The notes below the pieces were generated by a model. The model was given only the letters and a program-made list of their open reading frames with translations. It ran no database searches and had not been told where the DNA came from. The position numbers and the translations under genes are program-made. Shown one piece after another: positions 1 through 6,040 of a DNA stretch of 6,040 nt (position 1 is its first letter; every line of letters starts with the position of its first letter). The stretch is from assembly GCA_003250865.1 (NCBI GenBank), contig QKJH01000087.1, positions 1 through 6,040 of the forward strand, read 5' to 3'. Source of the DNA: Alphaproteobacteria bacterium (GTDB lineage Bacteria; Pseudomonadota; Alphaproteobacteria; Micavibrionales; SZUA-601).

Positions 1-2
1 CC

Positions 3-566
3 ATAACAGCCTTTGCCTTGACAGCGGCAACACTCATCGCGTGTCGGCGGGACACACCCGTGGAAGAAAACAACCTGCCCGTTTTTTACAAAGGCTATGA
101 GCGGATTATTTCTGATGAAGGTATCATCACTGCCTATGAGCCCTGCCGTCCCGATACCATGACCGACCAGAATTTTATCATGTTGGGCTATTCACAAATT
201 GATAGCCATCTGACCGAAATAACATCCTTTAAAGACAGCGAGCTGCATGGCGAGTTTTACAGCGAAGACGCGGACGGCTCTTATTGCAAAGGAATGTACA
301 TTAACGGCAAAAAATACGGCGATTGGATTGAATATAATAGCTCAACCGATACCACATGGATTATCCCCTATGTCTCGGACGAGCGTCATGGTATAGGCTG
401 TGCCGTACCGCTGGATATGGGCAACGATACGCTCACCGTTGCAAATTCAAAGGATATACCAACGCAAGACATTTATTATTGGCATGATGAAGAAGTATCG
501 TTTGAAGAATTTGTCAAAATCACCATGCCGAAACTGACTTTAAAACCCGACAGTTTGACGTTATAG
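3..566 (+). CDS. Putative lipoprotein with MORN-like segment (5' partial)
   Basis: The reading frame is open from the first complete codon at position 3, so the start codon lies upstream of the window; the TTG at 18 is an internal Leu, not a credible start. The first visible residues are a hydrophobic stretch ending in L-I-A-C with Cys at 42-44, a good lipobox. This suggests signal-peptidase II cleavage and lipid anchoring, most likely on the periplasmic side or in the outer membrane. Counting from the first visible codon, residues 76-111 contain the pattern HGEFY..., then YINGKKYGDWIEY, which matches the G-x-Y-x-N-G-K-x-x-G-x-W-x-x-Y layout of MORN_2/YwqK-like repeats. The rest resembles no family I recognise. 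187 codons are visible before the TAG stop. No function can be assigned; MORN-like segments in bacterial lipoproteins are often of unknown role. It is followed by a promoter-like sequence and a tRNA gene, so it probably ends its own transcription unit. Confidence 0.75.
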   Translation: MTAFALTAATLIACRRDTPVEENNLPVFYKGYERIISDEGIITAYEPCRPDTMTDQNFIMLGYSQIDSHLTEITSFKDSELHGEFYSEDADGSYCKGMYINGKKYGDWIEYNSSTDTTWIIPYVSDERHGIGCAVPLDMGNDTLTVANSKDIPTQDIYYWHDEEVSFEEFVKITMPKLTLKPDSLTL

Positions 567-587
567 CATTTCCTTGCGTTATGCATA

Positions 588-617
588 TTGTAATCTTTTG
601 CCGTTATGGTGTATAAG
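588..617 (+). promoter_or_regulatory. Candidate sigma70-type promoter for tRNA-Arg
   Basis: TTGTAA at 588-593 (4 of 6 matches to the -35 consensus) is separated by 18 nt from TATAAG at 612-617 (5 of 6 matches to the -10 consensus). Transcription would begin near 624, leaving a leader of roughly 18 nt before the tRNA at 642. The position in a 75-nt gap directly upstream of a tRNA supports it. It is a match by eye, not a scored prediction. Confidence 0.45.
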
Positions 618-641
618 GTACGCCAAAGACGGTGTATTTGT

Positions 642-718
642 GGTCCCTTAGCTCAACCGGATAGAGCAACTGCCTTCTAAGCAGTAGGTTACAGGTTCGA
701 TTCCTGTAGGGATCACCA
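642..718 (+). tRNA. tRNA-Arg, anticodon UCU
   Basis: A complete cloverleaf can be folded by hand. The acceptor stem is GGTCCCT (642-648) with AGGGATC (708-714), including one G-U pair. The D stem is GCTC (651-654) with GAGC (664-667). The anticodon stem is ACTGC (669-673) with GCAGT (681-685), enclosing the loop CTTCTAA with anticodon TCT at 675-677. The T stem is ACAGG (691-695) with CCTGT (703-707), enclosing TTCGATT. The variable loop is 5 nt (686-690). A discriminator A at 715 is followed by an encoded CCA at 716-718. The anticodon reads AGA and possibly AGG arginine codons. No mismatched stem or odd loop suggests decay. No hairpin plus T-run terminator follows before the next start codon at 738, so primary transcripts may run on into the next gene. 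Confidence 0.96.
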
Positions 719-737
719 TAATCCATGGGGTGCCGAC

Positions 738-998
738 ATGAAAGATATGACATGGGACGTTATCGAGGCGATTGTCAAACGTATCAAGCGCGAGCACAAC
801 ATTACCTATGACAAATGGATTGCACCCAACGATGCCATGAAATATCTGGGTTTGGACAATTACACGCGCGACGAACTACGTGCCTATTGCGACACAAACA
901 AAATCAACTATACCGTCATCGAACATAACGGCATCGTTCTTTACGATATGGACTCCATTCTTGATTTTCTAAAAATTTCCTCCGCCGGACACGGGTAA
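738..998 (+). CDS. Small protein with possible excisionase/MerR-like HTH
   Basis: An 86-residue protein of unrecognised family. Residues 28-78 follow the spacing of excisionase/MerR-type winged helix-turn-helix domains: a helix containing A-M-K-Y-L-G (33-38), a second helix around T-R-D-E-L-R-A-Y (43-50), then a short beta hairpin with N-G-I-V-L-Y-D (64-70) and a closing D-S-I-L-D-F-L helix (72-78). The usual basic recognition residues are few, so DNA binding is a guess. The first 25 residues form a charged, probably helical segment. There is no signal peptide or membrane segment, so it should be cytoplasmic. The ATG at 738 is chosen because GGGG at 727-730 lies 7 nt upstream; ATG at 747 is an alternative. 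It begins 19 nt after the tRNA-Arg, a common integration site, but no integrase is present. It could be an ordinary small conserved protein co-transcribed with the tRNA. Confidence 0.65.
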   Translation: MKDMTWDVIEAIVKRIKREHNITYDKWIAPNDAMKYLGLDNYTRDELRAYCDTNKINYTVIEHNGIVLYDMDSILDFLKISSAGHG

Positions 999-1029
999 GA
1001 ATTGCTTTCCTATATATTGCTGACAAATA

Positions 1030-1058
1030 TTGACCCGAGCAGCGTATTCTGGTCTGAT
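1030..1058 (+). promoter_or_regulatory. Candidate promoter for the thioesterase gene
   Basis: TTGACC at 1030-1035 and TCTGAT at 1053-1058 are separated by 17 nt, the optimal spacing. The -35 box is good (5 of 6) and the -10 box moderate (4 of 6). It lies in the 97-nt gap between the small HTH gene and the thioesterase, about 37 nt before the start codon. Read-through from upstream is equally possible. Confidence 0.35.
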
Positions 1059-1095
1059 ACGGTGACTCCAAACCAATAGAAGGAAGTGATGCCGA

Positions 1096-1512
1096 ATGGA
1101 TTACAGCAAAGAATACACGGTTGACAACAGCCATATTGACGTACAAGGCATCATGGATGGGTTATATTACCCGTTTTATATGGAGGATTGCCGCCACGAA
1201 TTTGTCCGCGAAATGCTCGGCTTTGATTTGACTGAAGAGGCACAAAAAGGCATTAACATGGTGTTATCGGGCTATTCCATCAAGTTTGCCCGCCCGCTGG
1301 TAAAGGATGATTGTTTCAGTGTCACCTGTACCCTGCTGGCCGACCCGAAGAGCAAAGTAAAACTCCATTTTGAACAGACCATCATCAAAGACGGCAAAGT
1401 CATGGTCAGCGCCGTGTTTACCGCCACTTGCGTTCCGGCACAGGGCGGCCGCCCTTTCCTGCCGGATAATATTTTGAAAAAATTGGAAACCGCCCCTGTA
1501 TTGGGTGGGTAA
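1096..1512 (+). CDS. Hotdog-fold acyl-CoA thioesterase, YbgC/4HBT-like
   Basis: A 138-residue cytoplasmic protein, the usual length for single-domain 4HBT/YbgC-type thioesterases, which hydrolyse acyl-CoA thioesters to free acid and CoA. Residues 13-43 match the family's N-terminal motif: H-I-D-V-Q-G-I-M, then a helix with Y-Y-P-F-Y-M-E-D-C-R-H-E-F and L-G-F. This corresponds to D-x-x-G-V-V-x-H-x-x-Y-x-x-x-x-E-x-x-R in YbgC. Asp15, the expected catalytic carboxylate, is kept; the position where YbgC has His appears to be Gly22. The later part (around 55-110) has the alternating hydrophobic pattern of the beta sheet, with I-K-F-A-R-P-L and K-V-K-L-H-F-E-Q. The start at 1096 is supported by AGGAAG at 1081-1086, 9 nt upstream. 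Substrate is unknown. It converges on yejF with 27 nt between stops. Family assignment is fairly secure, enzymatic activity less so. Confidence 0.75.
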   Translation: MDYSKEYTVDNSHIDVQGIMDGLYYPFYMEDCRHEFVREMLGFDLTEEAQKGINMVLSGYSIKFARPLVKDDCFSVTCTLLADPKSKVKLHFEQTIIKDGKVMVSAVFTATCVPAQGGRPFLPDNILKKLETAPVLGG

Positions 1513-1539
1513 GTTTACATCCCCCCACATGAGGATTAT

Positions 1540-3138
1540 TCACCCAAATGCGGCTTCGATAAGGTTTTTCGTATAGTCCTGTTCTGGGGTGGCAAAGATT
1601 TTCTCGCCCGAGCCCTGTTCGACCACCTTGCCGTCCTTCATCACCAGCACATGGTGCGAAAGCGCCTTGACCACCCGCAAATCGTGACTGATAAAGATAT
1701 AAGCGATGCCGTGCCTGTCCTGTAGCGTGCGGAGCAAATCAACAATCTGCGCCTGAACGGATACATCCAGTGCCGAGGTTGGCTCGTCCAGAATTATCAG
1801 CTTCGGCTCGAGTATCAAAGCGCGGGCAATGGAGATGCGCTGACGCTGACCGCCGGAAAATTCATGCGGATAACGGTGACGCGCCTCAACCTCCAAAGAC
1901 ACGGCATTCAAAACGTCAATTACCCGTCCCTCGACCTCAGCTTTGGTCAAGCCGGGACGGTGCACTTTCAGCCCTTCGGCAATGATGTCGCCGACGGTCA
2001 TACGCGGTGAGAGCGAGCCGAACGGATCCTGAAATACCACTTGCAGATGTTGACGCGCATGTTTCAGCTCGGCCGGTGAGAATGTTCCCAGATGCCGCCC
2101 TTGAAAGACCGTCAGTCCCTTTGACGGGATAAGCTGAAGCAACGCCATACCCAGTGTGGTTTTACCCGAACCGGATTCACCAACAATACCCAAAGTCTGC
2201 CCCTGACGGACAGCCAGATTGACCCCATCCACCGCTTTGACAAAGCTTTGCGGCGTGCCCCAGAAATTTTTCTTGCCCGGGAAATGGACACGAATATCCT
2301 CACCGGTCAGAATAACGGGGGCATGGTTATTGGTCACCAGCGGTTTTCCTGATGGCGTAGCGTTTATCAATGCCTGCGTATAGGGATGCTCGGGATTTTT
2401 AAATACCCGTGAAACCGCGCCCTGTTCCACCACTTCGCCGTTACGCATAACCACAACGCGGTTGGCGATTTTTTTGACCACCGACAAATCATGGGTAATC
2501 AGCAATATCGACATGCCCAGCTTGGCCTGCAAGTCTTTTAAAAGGTCAAGGATTTGTGCCTGCACCGTTACATCCAGCGCCGTGGTCGGCTCGTCCGCAA
2601 TCAGCAAATCCGGCTCGTTCGCCAAGGCCATGGCAATCATCACCCGCTGACGTTGACCGCCCGACAATTCATGCGGATAGGCTTTCAGCCGGTCTTTGAG
2701 CATCGGCAAACCAACCAAATCCAGCAGTTCTTTAATACGGGCATCGGCTTGCGGTTTACTCATGCGTTTATGCAAAAACAACACTTCGCCAATCTGTTTT
2801 TCAATCGTATGCAGCGGATTGAGCGCCGTCATCGGCTCCTGAAATATCATGGAAATACGGTTGCCGCGAATACTCCGCATTTCACGCTCGGATAACTGCA
2901 TGATGTCCAAATCATCGTATTTGATACTGCCCGACGGGTGCGATGCCACCGGATAGGGCAACAGGCGCAAAAGAGACAGCGCCGTCACCGATTTGCCCGA
3001 ACCGGATTCCCCGACAACCGCCAGCGTTTTTCCTTGCGGAATGGCAAAGGATACATCTTTGACCGCGTGCACCGTTTTACCCGGTACAGCAAAGTCGACC
3101 GAAAGATTCTTAACCGTCAAAAGAGCTTTATCCGCCAT
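1540..3138 (-). CDS. yejF: Peptide ABC importer, double ATP-binding subunit YejF
   Basis: A 532-residue protein with two fused ABC ATPase domains, close to the size of E. coli YejF. It energises import by YejB/YejE from the cytoplasmic face of the inner membrane. Domain 1 has Walker A GESGSGKS (43-50), Q-loop FQEP (99-102), signature LSGGQ (158-162), Walker B LLIADE (178-183) and switch His216. Domain 2 has Walker A GESGSGKT (320-327), Q-loop FQDP (369-372), signature FSGGQ (427-431), Walker B LIILDE (447-452) and His485. Both sites keep all catalytic residues, so both look active. Each domain ends with the HPYTQAL- or QDYTKNL-type segment typical of oligopeptide/dipeptide transporter ATPases. 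The start is fixed by overlap with the yejE stop (TAATG) and a strong Shine-Dalgarno inside yejE. Relatives DppDF, OppDF and GsiA share this architecture, but order and partners favour YejF. Confidence 0.95.
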   Translation of the reverse strand: MADKALLTVKNLSVDFAVPGKTVHAVKDVSFAIPQGKTLAVVGESGSGKSVTALSLLRLLPYPVASHPSGSIKYDDLDIMQLSEREMRSIRGNRISMIFQEPMTALNPLHTIEKQIGEVLFLHKRMSKPQADARIKELLDLVGLPMLKDRLKAYPHELSGGQRQRVMIAMALANEPDLLIADEPTTALDVTVQAQILDLLKDLQAKLGMSILLITHDLSVVKKIANRVVVMRNGEVVEQGAVSRVFKNPEHPYTQALINATPSGKPLVTNNHAPVILTGEDIRVHFPGKKNFWGTPQSFVKAVDGVNLAVRQGQTLGIVGESGSGKTTLGMALLQLIPSKGLTVFQGRHLGTFSPAELKHARQHLQVVFQDPFGSLSPRMTVGDIIAEGLKVHRPGLTKAEVEGRVIDVLNAVSLEVEARHRYPHEFSGGQRQRISIARALILEPKLIILDEPTSALDVSVQAQIVDLLRTLQDRHGIAYIFISHDLRVVKALSHHVLVMKDGKVVEQGSGEKIFATPEQDYTKNLIEAAFG

Positions 3139-3155
3139 TATTCCTCGCCCTCCTC
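3136..3155 (-). promoter_or_regulatory. Translational coupling site yejE-yejF (SD plus TAATG)
   Basis: On the minus strand GAGGAGG (3155-3149) lies 10 nt before the yejF ATG (3138-3136), with a second GAGGA (3146-3142) 3 nt before it. The ATG shares its A with the yejE TAA stop (3140-3138). The purine-rich tract is also the coding sequence for the acidic end (E-E-G-E-E) of YejE. The arrangement suggests that ribosomes finishing yejE restart on yejF, keeping subunits in balance. Confidence 0.75.
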
Positions 3156-4238
3156 TGTCGGTGGTTTATTATCCATTTCCAATTCCACCGCGTGTTCACC
3201 GGCCATATCCGAGGCCACGACCAGCTTGCGCGGATCAAAGGCATCGCGCACCGCCTCGCCGATAAAGGTCAAAAGCGAAAGCATGACCGCCAGCGTAAAG
3301 AAAGCCGTCAGCCCCAGCCACGGCGCATTGATGTTATTTTTGCCCTGTGCCAACAACTCCCCGAGAGAGGGCGAGCCGGGAGGCAGACCAAAGCCCAGAA
3401 AGTCCAGCGAGGTCAGCGTGCCAATGGCAGCACTCAGGATAAACGGCATAAAGGTGATGGAGGCCACCATCGCATTGGGTAGAACATGGCGAACCATAAT
3501 CACCCAATCGGAAACGCCCAAGGCACGCGCCGAGCGCACATAATCAAAATTGCGCGCCCGTAAAAATTCGGCGCGCACCACCCCGACCAACGACATCCAC
3601 GAAAACAACAACATGATAATCAGCAAATTCCAAAAGCCGGGCTGTATCACGCTGGCCATGATAATCAGGATATAAAGCAGCGGTAGACCATGCCAGACCT
3701 CAATCACGCGCTGGAATATCAAATCGACCTTGCCGCCGAAATAGCCCTGCACCGCACCGGCCGCAATGCCGATAACAGACGAAATAAACGTCAAAATCAG
3801 GGCAAACAGGATGGAAATGCGAAAACCGTATATCAAACGGGCGGTAACGTCCCTGCCCTTGTCATCCGTGCCCAGCCAGTTCTCGGCCGTTGGCGCGGAT
3901 GGAGCGGGTGTCGGCAAATCATATTTGATGGTATCGTATGAATAGGGTATCGGCGGAAAAACCAGCCAGCCTTTTTCCTCAATCAATTCCTTGACCACAG
4001 GGTCGCGGTAATCAGCCTCGGTCTCGAAAAAGCCGCCGAATGTCGTTTCAGGGTAAGCCTTGAATATCGGCATATAATAACCGCCGTCATAGTTCACCAG
4101 TATCGGCTTGTCATTGGCAATAAATTCGGCCATGCCCGTTACAATAAACAGGACAAGGAAAATCCACAAAGACCACCAGCCGCGGCGGTTGGCCTTGAAA
4201 TTCGCAATGCGGCGCTGTGTCAAAGGAGAAAGCGTCAT
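3138..4238 (-). CDS. yejE: Peptide ABC importer, permease subunit YejE
   Basis: A 366-residue inner-membrane permease of the DppC/OppC type. The basic N-terminus (T-Q-R-R...K-A-N-R-R-G) precedes transmembrane segment 1 (about 21-39). Next comes a periplasmic stretch of about 95 residues, ending in the family signature W-L-G-T-D-D-K-G-R-D-V (121-131). Further hydrophobic segments lie near 141-165, 183-199, 203-221, 258-282 and 308-328. The EAA coupling loop, which docks on the ATPase, is at 224-256, with E-F-L-R-A-R then A-R-A-L-G-V and H-V-L-P-N-A. After D-P-R-K (335-338) there is a polar, acidic tail of about 28 residues ending E-E-G-E-E. The long loop after segment 1 is characteristic of YejE rather than short DppC. 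The gene begins 5 nt after the yejB stop and overlaps yejF by 1 nt. The ribosome site (GAGAGCGGGG, within the yejB end) is moderate. Confidence 0.94.
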   Translation of the reverse strand: MTLSPLTQRRIANFKANRRGWWSLWIFLVLFIVTGMAEFIANDKPILVNYDGGYYMPIFKAYPETTFGGFFETEADYRDPVVKELIEEKGWLVFPPIPYSYDTIKYDLPTPAPSAPTAENWLGTDDKGRDVTARLIYGFRISILFALILTFISSVIGIAAGAVQGYFGGKVDLIFQRVIEVWHGLPLLYILIIMASVIQPGFWNLLIIMLLFSWMSLVGVVRAEFLRARNFDYVRSARALGVSDWVIMVRHVLPNAMVASITFMPFILSAAIGTLTSLDFLGFGLPPGSPSLGELLAQGKNNINAPWLGLTAFFTLAVMLSLLTFIGEAVRDAFDPRKLVVASDMAGEHAVELEMDNKPPTEEGEE

Positions 4239-4243
4239 GGTAG

Positions 4244-5359
4244 TTACCCCGCTCTCTTTTCAAAATCGATACGCGGATCAACAAACATATAGGTCAAATC
4301 CGATACCAGATTAAGCACAAGGCCAATCAGCGTAAAAATATACAATGTGCCAAACATCACGGGATAATCACGGTTGATGGCCGCTTCGAACCCCAGCAAG
4401 CCCAACCCGTCGAGCGAGAAAATAACCTCAATCAACACCGAACCGGTAAACAGGATACGGATAAAAGCCGCCGGAAAGCCCGCAATAACAATCAACATGG
4501 CATTACGGAACACATGGCCGTACAGGACGCGTTTTTCGGTCAGGCCTTTGGCACGCGCCGTTAAGACGTACTGTTTGTTTATTTCATCCAGAAACGAGTT
4601 TTTGGTCAGCATAGTCAGCGAAGCAAAGCCAGAAATCACCATGGCCAGCACCGGCAGTGTAATATGCCACAGATAATCCAACACCTGTTTATACCAAGGA
4701 AACTCCGCCCAGCCATCAGAGGTCAGACCGCGCAAGGGGAACCATGACAGATAGCTACCGCCTGCGAAAATGACAATCAACAACACGGCAAACAAAAAAT
4801 TGGGAATGGCATACCCCAACACCACTACGGCCGACGACCAGATATCGAACTTTTCGCCGTCCTTGACTGCCTTTTTTATGCCCAAAGGAATGGAAATCAG
4901 ATAAATCAGAATGGTTGTCCACAACCCAAGCGATATGGACACGGGTAATTTGGACAAGATTAAATCCAGAACGGGCGTGTCTTTGAAATAACTGTTACCG
5001 AAATCGAATAGCGCATAGTTTTTCAACATCAACCCGTAACGGGTCAAAAGTGGCTTGTCAAAACCGAACTGTTTTTCCAATTCCTTGATAAATTCTGGGT
5101 CAAGCCCCTGTGCTCCGCGATATTTCGATGTAATATCAGTGCTGCCCGATTGAAAGGCATTCTGGGCATTATTGGCAAAATCCCCCGACGATGTACCGCC
5201 GATACGTGCGGTGGCCTCGACCGCTTCGCCTTTAACTTTGGCAATCATCTGCTCCACCGGACCGCCCGGCGCTGCCTGAACAATCAGGAAGTTGACCGTC
5301 ATGATGCCGATAAGTGTCGGAATAATCAGAAAAAGTCTGCGAAGAACGTAAGACCACAT
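4244..5359 (-). CDS. yejB: Peptide ABC importer, permease subunit YejB
   Basis: A 371-residue inner-membrane permease of the DppB/OppB type, similar in length to E. coli YejB (about 364). It opens with M-W-S-Y-V-L-R-R-L and a first membrane segment (9-29) ending in Q-A-A-P-G-G-P, the family hallmark. A periplasmic region of about 110 residues follows, then membrane segments near 141-163, 174-199, 232-252, 288-312 and 335-355. The EAA loop (254-287) includes N-S-F-L-D-E, T-A-R-A-K-G-L and H-V-F-R-N-A, and the protein ends with the typical D-P-R-I-D-F-E. Y-R-G-A-Q-G-L-D-P (80-88) and F-P-L-R-G-L (207-212) match what I recall of YejB and separate it from DppB. The start is well fixed: an in-frame TAA lies at 5371-5369 with no start codon between. 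No clear Shine-Dalgarno precedes the ATG, so initiation may be weak or coupled to the upstream gene, which ends 44 nt before. Confidence 0.95.
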   Translation of the reverse strand: MWSYVLRRLFLIIPTLIGIMTVNFLIVQAAPGGPVEQMIAKVKGEAVEATARIGGTSSGDFANNAQNAFQSGSTDITSKYRGAQGLDPEFIKELEKQFGFDKPLLTRYGLMLKNYALFDFGNSYFKDTPVLDLILSKLPVSISLGLWTTILIYLISIPLGIKKAVKDGEKFDIWSSAVVVLGYAIPNFLFAVLLIVIFAGGSYLSWFPLRGLTSDGWAEFPWYKQVLDYLWHITLPVLAMVISGFASLTMLTKNSFLDEINKQYVLTARAKGLTEKRVLYGHVFRNAMLIVIAGFPAAFIRILFTGSVLIEVIFSLDGLGLLGFEAAINRDYPVMFGTLYIFTLIGLVLNLVSDLTYMFVDPRIDFEKRAG

Positions 5360-5403
5360 TGGCGCGAATTAAAACCCGGGTTAGATTGGATAAGACCTAC
5401 CGC

Positions 5404-6040
5404 TTAGAAACGGCGGGCACTACTGAATCCACCTATACCAGATTTTGGTCGTACGTTCCACTCTTTCACACGCCAGGGTTCGGATAATTTGTTCTTTTCG
5501 AAAATGCTGACCCCGCCGATGGACAGTTTCAAACCATGATTGCGTGCCATTCTGTCAAACTCGCCCGTCATGGCCAGCGAAAAGCGGCCAACACCACTAT
5601 GCGTTACCACCAGAACAGCTTTGTCGGGATGGTTGATTTCAACCAAATGGGCAAAATTCGCCCAATTCTTTTTCATTTCATCAACATTACCTTCCCAACC
5701 GGAAGGCAAAACACCATGACGATTCCACTCGTCAATGGCTGCACCGCCAAGGCGATTCTTGACCACTGTTTCAGGTTGCAACTCATCCGGGCCGTAATCG
5801 ATTTCATTGAAAATGCGCTCCATGTGGATTTCACGTTCAAGCCGCATGGATTTTAGAATATGCTGTGCCGTTTGGCGGGAACGCGTCATAAAGGACGAAT
5901 ACACGACCGCCGGAAGATAGCCCTTGATTTTCAAAAATTGACCTATTTGTTCGGATTGTTCAATACCCGAAGAAACAAGAGACAAATCCGTACGCGACCC
6001 AATGCGCGTCGGTTGGTCATTTCCGTCAAATGTATTGGCA
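5404..6040 (-). CDS. Histidine phosphatase family protein (5' partial)
   Basis: The frame stays open to the window edge, so the start lies beyond 6040; the TTG at 5985 is an internal Leu. The first visible residues, A-N-T-F then R-I-G-S-R-T-D-L and S-G-I-E-Q, match the sequence just after the catalytic R-H in the phosphoglycerate mutase-like superfamily (usually R-H-G-N-T-F). The catalytic Arg-His itself is cut off; base 6040 gives only the last base of the preceding codon, a T, which fits His CAT. Counting from the first visible codon, other expected residues are present: the phosphate-binding Arg53/Arg55 in S-S-F-M-T-R-S-R-Q-T-A, an acidic residue in N-E-I-D-Y-G-P (78-84), and the second catalytic His147 in V-V-T-H-S-G. 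At least 211 residues; the tail is rich in Gly, Ser and Arg. These enzymes remove phosphate from small molecules or proteins; the substrate here is unknown. It lies 44 nt upstream of yejB on the same strand. Confidence 0.85.
   Translation of the reverse strand, partial: ANTFDGNDQPTRIGSRTDLSLVSSGIEQSEQIGQFLKIKGYLPAVVYSSFMTRSRQTAQHILKSMRLEREIHMERIFNEIDYGPDELQPETVVKNRLGGAAIDEWNRHGVLPSGWEGNVDEMKKNWANFAHLVEINHPDKAVLVVTHSGVGRFSLAMTGEFDRMARNHGLKLSIGGVSIFEKNKLSEPWRVKEWNVRPKSGIGGFSSARRF

Noticed and set aside
642..1095. A tRNA-associated integrated island
   Set aside because: No integrase, no repeat of the tRNA 3' end elsewhere in the window and no cargo-like genes; the downstream genes look like ordinary chromosomal ones.
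916..1146. A 76-codon minus-strand frame across the small HTH gene end and thioesterase start
   Set aside because: It overlaps two better-supported genes, has a low-complexity Arg-rich end and no visible ribosome site.
1764..2682. Similar DNA stretches around 1767-1873 and 2573-2682 that look like a direct repeat
   Set aside because: They encode the signature and Walker B regions of the two homologous ATPase domains of YejF, so the similarity is the expected product of the ancient domain duplication.
2938..3543. A 201-codon open frame on the plus strand opposite yejF and yejE
   Set aside because: It lies antisense to two clearly recognised transporter genes, its composition is rich in Arg, Ser and Pro as expected of a shadow frame, and no family pattern is visible.
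5372..5381. Palindromic AACCCGGGTT followed by TTAATT between the phosphatase and yejB as a possible terminator
   Set aside because: The palindrome has no loop and cannot form a stable hairpin of terminator size, and the T-run is too short.
5404..5985. TTG at 5985 as the start of the histidine phosphatase
   Set aside because: The frame continues upstream to the window edge and encodes the conserved N-T-F...R-I-G-S-R-T-D family motif, so the true start lies outside.

Overview
The window reads as an ordinary stretch of a Gram-negative, probably proteobacterial chromosome of middling G+C. Three things point that way: a lipobox-type lipoprotein, a tRNA gene with an encoded CCA end, and a YejBEF-type inner-membrane ABC importer. 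The family mix, with a histidine phosphatase carrying an NTF...RIGSRTDL N-terminus beside yejBEF, leans towards Alphaproteobacteria. That placement is inference from memory of families; no rRNA or phylogenetic marker is present.

Plus-strand block (1-1512). First comes the 3' part of a lipoprotein with a MORN-like segment, its start lying outside the window. A tRNA-Arg(UCU) with a plausible promoter follows. Only 19 nt after the tRNA starts a small protein with a possible excisionase/MerR-like helix-turn-helix. The block ends with a hotdog-fold thioesterase of the YbgC/4HBT type, which may have its own promoter.

Minus-strand block (1540-6040). Reading right to left there is a 5'-truncated histidine phosphatase, then yejB, yejE and yejF. 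These are two permeases and a double-ATPase subunit of a peptide importer (the family that takes up microcin C in E. coli). Spacings are 44 nt, 5 nt and a 1-nt overlap (TAATG), so this looks like one transcription unit with translational coupling. The usual substrate-binding gene yejA is not between the phosphatase and yejB and is not elsewhere in the window. The two blocks converge with only 27 nt between stop codons and no clear terminator.

I found no CRISPR array, insertion sequence, phage cluster, toxin-antitoxin pair or defence system, and no convincing undescribed system. The points most worth a second look are the tRNA/small-HTH junction, the missing yejA, and the altered active-site motif of the thioesterase.
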